In this document: positions 1 through 6,214 of the stretch, one piece after another
How the letters are laid out: every line of letters begins with the position of its first letter
Position numbering within the stretch: position 1 is the first letter of the stretch
Source: an uncultured Oscillospiraceae bacterium
GTDB lineage: Bacteria; Bacillota; Clostridia; Oscillospirales; Oscillospiraceae
Assembly: GCA_934630555.1 (NCBI GenBank)
Contig: CAKTXB010000054.1
Coordinates: 1 to 10,278, forward strand
Length of the DNA stretch: 10,278 bases
Direction of reading: 5' to 3'
Position numbers and translations under genes: made by a program
The notes under the pieces: model-generated
Database searches by the model: none
Told to the model about the DNA's origin: nothing
What the model saw: only the letters and a program-made list of their open reading frames with translations

Positions 1-37
1 GCCTGCGGGCCCCCTTTTTTGGATTAATTCCCCGGGG

Positions 38-75
38 GAGCGCACTGTAAGTGCGCTCGAGAGCGCCGGAGGCGC
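38..75. repeat. Three overlapping short GC inverted repeats
   Basis: An 8-bp perfect stem GAGCGCAC/GTGCGCTC (38-45 with 51-58, loop TGTAA) overlaps a 6-bp stem GCGCTC/GAGCGC (53-58 with 61-66), which overlaps GCGCC/GGCGC (63-67 with 71-75). Adjacent stems share bases, so neighbouring pairs cannot form together. A similar GCGCC-GAA-GGCGC hairpin follows at 110-122. Confidence 0.6.
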
Positions 76-430
76 GATCTACACTGGGCGGCTGCACTGC
101 CGTGCGAGTGCGCCGAAGGCGCGAACTGTATATGTTTCGTTTTATTGCTGGGCAAAGCGCTTCGCTGTTGCCCGTGCTTGGTTGGAAGTTGGTTCTTAGG
201 TGGGGCAGTTCCGGCGAATACGTGGCGGGGTTCTTGGTTTTTGAGCTGGGGGCATTGTTTGCACTGCTTCTGTGGCAGCGAGTGGCAAATTTGGGGAGTT
301 GCTCTGGCGAGCTTGGAGGGGGTAGTTCCTTTTGGGAGAGTACGTTCGTTTGCAACTAGTTGCTGGTTTGGGGGCTTCAGTAGTGGCAGTGCGGTAGAAG
401 TCCACGCGTCCTAAAGCGCCTCTTTTCTCC

Positions 431-462
431 CCATTCTTTTCTGGCAAGGCAGAAAAGAATGG
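431..462. repeat. Perfect 12-bp inverted repeat
   Basis: CCATTCTTTTCT (431-442) pairs perfectly with AGAAAAGAATGG (451-462) around an 8-base loop GGCAAGGC. It has no adjacent T-run on either strand, so it is not a classical intrinsic terminator. It abuts the first 49-bp direct repeat. It could be a palindromic repetitive element or a distal processing hairpin downstream of nadE. Confidence 0.7.
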
Positions 463-463
463 G

Positions 464-512
464 CCGCCGGAGGCACAGGAGCAGTGTTACAAACACTGAG
501 GAAAGAACGGTG
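464..512. repeat. 49-bp direct repeat, copy 1
   Basis: This copy begins CCGCCGGAGGCAC and ends GAGGAAAGAACGGTG. By eye it matches the copy at 544-592 at 43 of 49 positions without gaps. Its centre is a perfect hairpin CAGTGTT-ACA-AACACTG (482-498). Its right end opens a second hairpin, GTGGGC-AAGC-GCCCAC (510-525). Confidence 0.75.
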
Positions 513-543
513 GGCAAGCGCCCACCTGCCGACTATGGCAAAT

Positions 544-592
544 CCGCCGGAGGCACGGTTGCGGTGTTCCGAACACTGAGGAAAGAACGGTG
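544..592. repeat. 49-bp direct repeat, copy 2
   Basis: Second copy, offset by exactly 80 bp from copy 1 and equal in length. The differences cluster in the spacer (557-560) and around the hairpin loop. The central stem is kept, with a G-T pair at 563/577 replacing A-T. At its right edge GGTGC-CCCC-GCACC (589-602) competes with CCGCACC-GCA-GGTGCGG (596-612), and the latter lies about 30 bp past the nadE stop on the minus strand. Confidence 0.75.
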
Positions 593-642
593 CCCCCGCA
601 CCGCAGGTGCGGCCAGCAAAAGCCGGTGGGCGGGCACAAAAC

Positions 643-2565
643 TTAACCAAGCCCCTCCAGCTCCGCCTGCCAAACGGCAGCCGAAGCATCACTTGGCATC
701 CGCCAGTCACCGCGCGGGGAGAGCGTGACGGAGCCGACCTTCGGACCATCGGGCAGGCAGCTGCGCTTGAACTGCTGCTGAAAGAAGCGGCGATAGAAGT
801 TTTTGAGCCAGTGCAAAAGCGTGGCGCTGTCATAGCTGCCGGCAAAGGCTGTTTGCGCAAGACGGTAAATTTTTGCGGGAGAGAAGCCAAAGCGCAGGAC
901 ATAGTAGAGATAGAAGTCGTGCAGCTCATATGGGCCGACGAGCTGTTCGGTCTGCTGGGCGATCTGGCCATCACCGGTCGCAGGAAGCAGTTCCGGGCTG
1001 ACGGGGGTGTCGAGAATGTCGAGCAGAACATCGCGCAGGGCGGGCGTCCGGGCCGTATCGGCGGCGTAGCGGACAATATGGCGGACGAGCGTCTTGGGCA
1101 CGCCGGCGTTGACACCATACATACTCATATGGTCGCCGTTGTACGTAGCCCAGCCAAGTGCAAGCTCGCTGAGGTCGCCCGTGCCGACGACAAGACCGCC
1201 CGTGCGGTTGGCAATGTCCATAAGCTCCAGCGTGCGGACACGGGCCTGACCGTTTTCATAGGTGACGTCGTGCACATCTTCGCTCTGGCCGATGTCGGCA
1301 AAGTGGCTGCGGACGGTGTTTGCAATGGGTACCTCCTGAAAGCGGACACCAAGCTCCGCGCAGAGGATCTCTGCGTTGGAGCGTGTGCGGCGCGTTGTGC
1401 CAAAACACGGCATGGTGACGGCCAGCACGTCCTGCATGGGCCTTGCAAGGCGCTGCATAGCGCGCACGGCGACGAGCAGAGCCAGACAGCTGTCAAGGCC
1501 GCCGGAGATGCCGATGACGGCAGTTTTGGCGTGCGCGTGGGCAAGGCGTTTGGCAAGGCCATCGGCCTGCATGGCGAGAATGAGCTCGCAGCGCTCGGTA
1601 CGCGCGGCGTCCTCCTCCGGCACGAAGGGGGTGCGGGAGATGGGGCGCGTGAGCGTGACAGGCTGCACGGGCAGGTCAAACGGAATGGTCTGGTAGCCTG
1701 CGGCATTGTAGTCAGACGGCTCAAAGGTCGTGTTGCGGCAGCGCTCAGCGGCAAGGCGGTCCAGATCCAGCTCCGTGATGGCGCGGCCTGCGCCAAAGGG
1801 CTTGCTTTCAGCCAGCAGCGCGCCGTTTTCACAGATGAGGTCGTGCGCGGAGAAAACCATGTCAGTCGTGGATTCGCCGTGCCCGGCGTCGGCGTAGAGA
1901 TAGGCGCACAGCAGGCGCGCCGACTGCTGACCGACAAGCGCACGGCGGTAATCCGCCTTGCCGACGGTCTCGTCGCTGGCCGAGAGGTTCGCGATCACGG
2001 TCGCGCCCGCGAGGGCGTGCGCTGTGCTCGGCGGCAGCGGCGCCCAGAGGTCCTCGCAGACCTCGGCCGCGAGCGTAAAGGCGGGCATGGACGCGCAGCA
2101 GAACAGCAGCTTTGTGCCGAACGGTACATCGCAGCCCGCAAAGCGGATGGTGCGCGTGTCGGCGGGCGCGGGGAAGAAGTGGCGCTTTTCGTAAAATTCA
2201 CCGTAGTTGGGAATGTGCGTCTTGGGCACGAGGCCGAGCAGCCGGCCGCGGCAGAACACGGCGGCACAGTTATAGAGCTTGCAGTCTACAGCAACCGGCA
2301 GACCGACAATGCCGACGAGCGGCAGCTCGGCGCTGGCAGCGAGGACGGTCAGCAGCGCAGCAACCGCAGCAGCTTGCAGCGGTTGCTGCAGGAACAGATC
2401 GCCGCAGGTGTAGCCCGTGAGGCCAAGCTCTGGGAAAACGGCAAGCTGTGCACCATCTTTGGCAGCCTGCTGCATGGACAAAACGGTCTGCTCAGCGTTA
2501 TAGGCACAGTCCGCCACGCGCAGGGCGGGCGAGAGCGTGCAGGCTTTCAGAAAGCCGTGGGTCAT
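643..2565 (-). CDS. nadE: Glutamine-dependent NAD+ synthetase
   Basis: A 640-residue two-domain enzyme that makes NAD+ from deamido-NAD+, ATP and glutamine in the cytosol, the last step of NAD biosynthesis and salvage. The N-terminal nitrilase-type glutaminase domain (about 1-270) shows the full catalytic triad: Glu46 in FPELGLTGY, Lys115 in VPKTHIPNY and Cys170 in EVCEDLW. The C-terminal synthetase domain (about 320-600) has the PP-loop SGGLDS at 354-359 and downstream family motifs GTGDLSE (461-467) and YNGDHMS (475-481). Length and order match the large glutamine-dependent class; no frameshift or missing catalytic residue is seen. The ATG at 2563-2565 follows AAAGGAGG (2574-2581) at 8-nt spacing, and the stop is TAA. 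It is divergent from the UvrA-like gene and apparently monocistronic. Confidence 0.97.
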   Translation of the reverse strand: MTHGFLKACTLSPALRVADCAYNAEQTVLSMQQAAKDGAQLAVFPELGLTGYTCGDLFLQQPLQAAAVAALLTVLAASAELPLVGIVGLPVAVDCKLYNCAAVFCRGRLLGLVPKTHIPNYGEFYEKRHFFPAPADTRTIRFAGCDVPFGTKLLFCCASMPAFTLAAEVCEDLWAPLPPSTAHALAGATVIANLSASDETVGKADYRRALVGQQSARLLCAYLYADAGHGESTTDMVFSAHDLICENGALLAESKPFGAGRAITELDLDRLAAERCRNTTFEPSDYNAAGYQTIPFDLPVQPVTLTRPISRTPFVPEEDAARTERCELILAMQADGLAKRLAHAHAKTAVIGISGGLDSCLALLVAVRAMQRLARPMQDVLAVTMPCFGTTRRTRSNAEILCAELGVRFQEVPIANTVRSHFADIGQSEDVHDVTYENGQARVRTLELMDIANRTGGLVVGTGDLSELALGWATYNGDHMSMYGVNAGVPKTLVRHIVRYAADTARTPALRDVLLDILDTPVSPELLPATGDGQIAQQTEQLVGPYELHDFYLYYVLRFGFSPAKIYRLAQTAFAGSYDSATLLHWLKNFYRRFFQQQFKRSCLPDGPKVGSVTLSPRGDWRMPSDASAAVWQAELEGLG

Positions 2566-2622
2566 GGGGGAAGCCTCCTTTGCGCCCGCATATGGGGCGA
2601 AATTGGTGTGTCATTTTTGAGT

Positions 2623-2651
2623 ATTTTATCACAGCGCGGAGCGCGGCACAA
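2623..2651 (-). promoter_or_regulatory. Putative sigma-A promoter for nadE
   Basis: Read on the minus strand, TTGTGC (2646-2651) is followed after 17 nt by TAAAAT (2623-2628), giving a leader of about 50 nt before the nadE ATG. The -35 matches the consensus only moderately. Its -35 lies 8 bp from the -35 of the opposing promoter. Confidence 0.45.
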
Positions 2652-2659
2652 GCGGGCGG

Positions 2660-2689
2660 TTGCGTTTTTGTGCAGCCTGGTGGTATAAT
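2660..2689 (+). promoter_or_regulatory. Extended -10 promoter for the UvrA-like gene
   Basis: A perfect TATAAT (2684-2689) is preceded by TGG, giving an extended -10. TTGCGT (2660-2665) sits 18 nt upstream. Transcription would start near 2696, which supports translation from the ATG at 2728 rather than the ATG at 2698. Confidence 0.65.
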
Positions 2690-2712
2690 TCGGAGGAATG
2701 TTGGGAAAGCAC

Positions 2713-2718
2713 AAGGAG
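2713..2718 (+). promoter_or_regulatory. Ribosome binding site deciding the UvrA-like start
   Basis: AAGGAG ends 9 nt before the ATG at 2728. The in-frame ATG at 2698 has GGAGG only 1 nt upstream, too close to serve, and lies almost at the predicted transcript start. The protein from 2728 begins MDKIIIRGAR, as UvrA proteins usually do. Confidence 0.8.
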
Positions 2719-2727
2719 TTTGACGGA

Positions 2728-5202
2728 ATGGACAAGATCATCATTCGCGGCGCGCGGGTGCACAATCTGAAAAATATTGATGTGGACGTGCCGCTGGGCG
2801 GCATCGTGGGTATTGCAGGCGTGTCGGGTTCCGGCAAATCGTCGCTGGCGCTTGGCGTTTTATATGCCGAGGGGTCGCGCCGGTATCTGGACGCATTGTC
2901 CACGTATACGCGGCGGCGGATGACGCAGGCGGCGCGGGCTGAGGTGGACGAGGTACTGTATGTGCCGGCGGCGCTGGCCTTGCATCAGCGGCCCGGTGTG
3001 CCGGGCATCCGGAGCACGTTTGGAACGGGAACGGAGCTGCTGAACAGCCTGCGGCTGCTGTTTTCACGGCTGGCGGAGCACCGCTGCCCGCATGGACACG
3101 CGGTGTCGCCGTCTATGAACGTGGCTGCGGGAAAGGCGCTGCGCTGCCCCGAATGCGGGGCAGTGTTCTTTGCGCCGAGCGCGGAGGAACTGGCATTCAA
3201 CTCACAGGGCGCTTGCCACCGGTGTGACGGAACGGGGCTGGTACGGACAGTCGACATGGCGACACTGGTGCCGGATGAGAGCCTGTCCATTGATGCGGGT
3301 GCGGTCGCACCGTGGCGGACGCTCATGTGGTCGCTGATGACAGATGTGTGCCGCGCTATGGGCGTGCGGACGGATGTGCCGTTTCGGGAGCTGACAGAAC
3401 AAGAACGGGAGATCGTGTTTCACGGACCGGCGGTGAAAAGGCATATCCTGTATAAGTCGAAGAGTACAAACGACGCGAGCGAACTGGATTTTACGTATTA
3501 TAATGCCGTATATACGGTGGAAAATGCACTGGCGAAGGTCAAAGACGAAAAGGGAATGAAGCGCGTGGAGAAATTTTTGCGGCAAGAGGTGTGCCCGGAA
3601 TGCGGCGGGTCACGGTTGTCGGCCGCGGCGCGGGCGCCGCGTGTGCGGGGCATCTCACTGGACGCGGCGTGCCGGATGACGCTTACAGACCTGAGCGTTT
3701 GGGTGGCCGGCGTGTCGGAAACGCTGCCGGAGGAAATGCGCGCCATGGCGCGGAGCATCTGCGATTCATTTATGATGGCGGCGCGGCGGCTTTTGGAATT
3801 GGGTCTTGGCTATCTGACGCTGGATCGGGCGGCGGCGACGCTTTCGACCGGCGAGCGGCAGCGGATGCAGCTGGCGCGGGCCGTGCGCAACCGGACGACA
3901 GGCGTTTTGTATGTGCTGGACGAGCCGTCCATCGGGCTGCACCCGTCAAATTTAGCGGGGCTTTGCGGCGTGATGCACGATTTGGTGGCAGATGGAAACA
4001 CCGTGGTGCTGGTGGATCACGACACGCAGCTGCTGCGCGAAGCGGACTGGATGATCGAGCTTGGGCCGGGGGCTGGCGCAAATGGTGGGCAGGTCATTGC
4101 CGAGGGCACGGTGCGGCAGCTGGAGGAAAACCCGGCCTCGCGCATCGGGCCGTTTCTGGCGGGAACGGCACAGGTAGCGCTGCGGCCGCAGTGCGCGGCG
4201 GAGGAGCTGTTTGCGCTGGGGCGTATCCGGTTGCAAACAGGGCACATTCATACGGTGCAGCCTCTGGAAGTGGAGATCCCAAAGGGGCGGCTGACAGTGG
4301 TGACAGGCGTGTCCGGCTCGGGCAAGACGACGCTGGTGCTGGAAAGCCTCATCCCAGGCCTGCAGGCGCAGCTGGATGGGCGGGCGCTGCCGGAGCATGT
4401 GCACGCGGTAGATACGGGCGGCATTCGGCGGGTGAAGCTCATTGACTCGACACCGATCGGCATCAATGTGCGCTCTACGGTGGCGACATATGCAAACGTG
4501 CATGATGAGCTGCGGAAAATATTCGCACGGACGGCTGCGGCCAAGCAGCGCAAGCTGACAGCCGGCGATTTTTCACACAATACCGGGTCACTGCGCTGCC
4601 CGCTGTGCGACGGCACGGGTGTGATCGACCTGGATATGCAGTTTTTGCCGGATGTAGAAATACCGTGCCCGGAATGCCGCGGCGCGCGGTACGCACCGCT
4701 GGCGGGTGAAATTCGCATTGCGGATGCGCGTGGGGGAGATTGCTCACTGCCGGAGCTGATGGACATGGACGTTTCCACGGCGCTGGCGGCGTGTGCGGAC
4801 AGGAAGCTGGTGCAGCAGCGGCTGGGCGTGCTGCAGGAGCTTGGCCTTGGCTATCTGACGCTGGGCGAGCAGACGCCTGGCCTTTCCGGCGGTGAGGCGC
4901 AGCGGCTGAAGCTGGCCAGTGAGCTGGGAAAGGCACAGGACGGCAGCCTGTTCGTGTTTGACGAGCCGACCATTGGGCTGCATCCGCTGGATGTGCGGGT
5001 GCTGGTTGGTATTTTTCAGCGGCTGATCGAAAACGGCGCGACGGTGGTGGTCATTGAGCACGACGTGGACGTGATGCGCTGCGCGGACTATATTTTGGAC
5101 CTTGGGCCGGGCGGCGGCGCGGCGGGCGGACGCATCGTGGCCGCGGGCACGCCGGCACAGGTGAAGCAGGTGCCGGAGAGCCGGACTGGAAAGTATCTGT
5201 AA
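2728..5202 (+). CDS. Class II UvrA-like ABC ATPase lacking the UvrB-binding domain
   Basis: An 824-residue cytosolic DNA-binding ATPase of the UvrA family. It has two ATP-binding cassettes. NBD1: Walker A GVSGSGKSS (31-39), signature LSTGE (372-376), Walker B VLDEPSIGLH (396-405), switch His431. NBD2: Walker A GVSGSGKTT (527-535), signature LSGGE (719-723), Walker B FDEPTIGLH (744-752), His778. Two four-cysteine zinc modules are present, C140/C143-C163/C166 and C624/C627-C647/C650, each with 19 residues between pairs, plus a CPEC at 289-292. Canonical UvrA has about 940 residues; here only about 20 residues separate RCP (119-121) from the first zinc module, so the UvrB-binding domain is missing. 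That defines class II UvrAs (Deinococcus UvrA2, DrrC-like), linked to DNA damage or drug tolerance. Whether this one supports nucleotide excision repair is unknown. It is apparently monocistronic. Confidence 0.94.
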   Translation: MDKIIIRGARVHNLKNIDVDVPLGGIVGIAGVSGSGKSSLALGVLYAEGSRRYLDALSTYTRRRMTQAARAEVDEVLYVPAALALHQRPGVPGIRSTFGTGTELLNSLRLLFSRLAEHRCPHGHAVSPSMNVAAGKALRCPECGAVFFAPSAEELAFNSQGACHRCDGTGLVRTVDMATLVPDESLSIDAGAVAPWRTLMWSLMTDVCRAMGVRTDVPFRELTEQEREIVFHGPAVKRHILYKSKSTNDASELDFTYYNAVYTVENALAKVKDEKGMKRVEKFLRQEVCPECGGSRLSAAARAPRVRGISLDAACRMTLTDLSVWVAGVSETLPEEMRAMARSICDSFMMAARRLLELGLGYLTLDRAAATLSTGERQRMQLARAVRNRTTGVLYVLDEPSIGLHPSNLAGLCGVMHDLVADGNTVVLVDHDTQLLREADWMIELGPGAGANGGQVIAEGTVRQLEENPASRIGPFLAGTAQVALRPQCAAEELFALGRIRLQTGHIHTVQPLEVEIPKGRLTVVTGVSGSGKTTLVLESLIPGLQAQLDGRALPEHVHAVDTGGIRRVKLIDSTPIGINVRSTVATYANVHDELRKIFARTAAAKQRKLTAGDFSHNTGSLRCPLCDGTGVIDLDMQFLPDVEIPCPECRGARYAPLAGEIRIADARGGDCSLPELMDMDVSTALAACADRKLVQQRLGVLQELGLGYLTLGEQTPGLSGGEAQRLKLASELGKAQDGSLFVFDEPTIGLHPLDVRVLVGIFQRLIENGATVVVIEHDVDVMRCADYILDLGPGGGAAGGRIVAAGTPAQVKQVPESRTGKYL

Positions 5203-5312
5203 AGCTGCAAAAAATAAAGCGCGGCACTGCGCGCAGAGCGGCTGCCGGAGGCCGGATAAGAGGCCGGGGCAGTGGAAAAATGCAGGATGCTCCATTTCGG
5301 ACAGGAAATACG

Positions 5313-5345
5313 AAAACCGGCAGTGAGAGGTCACTGTCGGTTTTT
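5313..5345. terminator. Bidirectional intrinsic terminator between convergent genes
   Basis: CCGGCAGTGA (5317-5326) pairs with TCACTGTCGG (5331-5340) around a GAGG loop, with one G-T pair. Four A (5313-5316) precede the stem and five T (5341-5345) follow it, so it can act on both strands. It lies 13 nt past the AraC-type gene stop and 110 nt past the UvrA-like stop. A smaller hairpin, GCGCG/CGCGC (5219-5234), sits directly after the UvrA-like gene. Confidence 0.85.
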
Positions 5346-5357
5346 GCATGAATGCTT

Positions 5358-6167
5358 TTAGAGAATGGCCATGTTGCGTTTGCGCAGCGCGGAAGGTGTA
5401 AGGCCAAAGCGTTCTTTGAACGTAGTGGAAAAATGGCTGAAGCTGAAATAGCCGACCATGTTGGCAATGTCCTCAAACGGCAGGTCGGTACTTTGAATGA
5501 GGTCATAGGCACGCAGCAGACGTAATTCACGCACATACTGCTGCGGCGTTTTGCCGGTCTGCTTTTTGATAACGCGGCACAGCTGCGCATGGCTGAGATT
5601 ACACAGCCGCTGCATAGCGGGAACGCCTTCGGCCAGATTTTCCGCGCTGCACATCTGCTGCAACGTGCTTTCCAGCCAAAGCTGGCGATCACGCGTGCTG
5701 GAGAGGAGCAGCGCATGAATTGTGAGGCCAAGGATGATCCGCAAATGGGCGTGCTGCTGCTCCGTATCCAGACTGGCCAGACTTTCAAACAGGCGCAGAA
5801 TGGCGTATTTTTGCTGCCCGAGTGAAAAAACGAATGGATCTGATTTGGCGCAGATAGATGCTTCGGCACAATAAGCGGTCAACAGCGGCTGTAGCTGCTG
5901 TGTGGTGGCGGAAATGCTGTAAAGATTGAGTTCCGGCGTTTTACGGAACAGAATATGCGTGTCACCCGGGCGAAGAAAAACAACATCGCCCGGGTTCATT
6001 TGTGTGAGGCACTGGTTGTATTTGTGAAACACACTGCCGGTAAACAGATAGACGACCTCGAAAAAGTCATGCGCGTGCTGCTCAGGATTCAAGTCACGGT
6101 CACGGGCGTGGGAATAGAGAAAGGTATTGGAGGGGATCCACTCGGATGCCCGATAGACGGTTGACAT
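5358..6167 (-). CDS. AraC-family transcriptional regulator with cupin sensor domain
   Basis: A 269-residue cytosolic DNA-binding regulator. The N-terminal half is an AraC-type cupin: H31-x-H33 with E37 in the HAHDFFEVVY stretch, NPGD (58-61) and RPGDTH (66-71) match the two conserved cupin motifs that form the ligand pocket. The C-terminal third (about 168-265) holds two helix-turn-helix units, the first near 177-205 and the second near 231-255, with the family-typical GYFSFSHFSTTFK and FGLTPSALRK. The ATG at 6165-6167 follows AAAGGAGA (6177-6184). The gene starts 47 bp after the U32-like gene on the same strand and I see no clear promoter between them, so co-transcription is likely. The architecture is typical of sugar-responsive activators; the nearby sugar transporter and the two Fe-S genes are its likely targets. 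The ligand cannot be read from sequence. Confidence 0.93.
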   Translation of the reverse strand: MSTVYRASEWIPSNTFLYSHARDRDLNPEQHAHDFFEVVYLFTGSVFHKYNQCLTQMNPGDVVFLRPGDTHILFRKTPELNLYSISATTQQLQPLLTAYCAEASICAKSDPFVFSLGQQKYAILRLFESLASLDTEQQHAHLRIILGLTIHALLLSSTRDRQLWLESTLQQMCSAENLAEGVPAMQRLCNLSHAQLCRVIKKQTGKTPQQYVRELRLLRAYDLIQSTDLPFEDIANMVGYFSFSHFSTTFKERFGLTPSALRKRNMAIL

Positions 6168-6214
6168 GGCAGAGGTTCTCCTTTAAAAGACCCGGTACGG
6201 TTGGAGCAAAAAGC

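Larger units (their letters stand above)
1..642. other. Gene-free, hairpin- and repeat-rich intergenic block
   Basis: I see no credible protein gene in this stretch; its open frames have poor composition and lack family-like sequence. It contains, in order: a C-run followed by six T (about 9-20) that could be the tail of a terminator lying further left; three overlapping GC stems (38-75); another GCGCC/GGCGC hairpin (110-122); a strongly G+T-rich tract (about 125-420); a perfect 12-bp inverted repeat (431-462); and two 49-bp direct repeats (464-512, 544-592) with attached hairpins, ending just past the nadE stop. The density of small hairpins and the direct repeat suggest a dispersed non-coding repeat family, but one window cannot show whether it recurs in the genome. 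Confidence 0.6.

Noticed and set aside
9..20. Complete intrinsic terminator at the left edge
   Set aside because: A C-run followed by six T is present, but the matching upstream arm is outside the window.
196..447. An 83-codon minus-strand frame in the repeat-rich region
   Set aside because: It overlaps the hairpin at 431-462, has low-complexity Pro/Ala/Thr/Arg content and no clear ribosome binding site. It is listed under the G+T tract as something to check, not as a gene.
464..592. CRISPR array or tandem repeat array
   Set aside because: There are only two copies, they are imperfect, and the single spacer is itself partly a hairpin; no cas gene is present.
607..2688. A 693-codon open frame on the plus strand opposite nadE
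   Set aside because: It is antisense to a gene with complete catalytic motifs, its composition is low-quality (Arg/Ala/Gly/Val-rich), it has no recognisable motif, and long antisense frames are common in G+C-rich genes.
2698..2727. Upstream in-frame ATG for the UvrA-like protein
   Set aside because: It lies at the predicted transcription start with an unusable ribosome binding site spacing; the ATG at 2728 has a proper site and the family-typical N-terminus.
3591..4445. A 284-codon plus-strand frame inside the UvrA-like gene
   Set aside because: It is an out-of-frame shadow, Gly/Ala/Arg-rich, within a gene whose own frame holds all the expected motifs.
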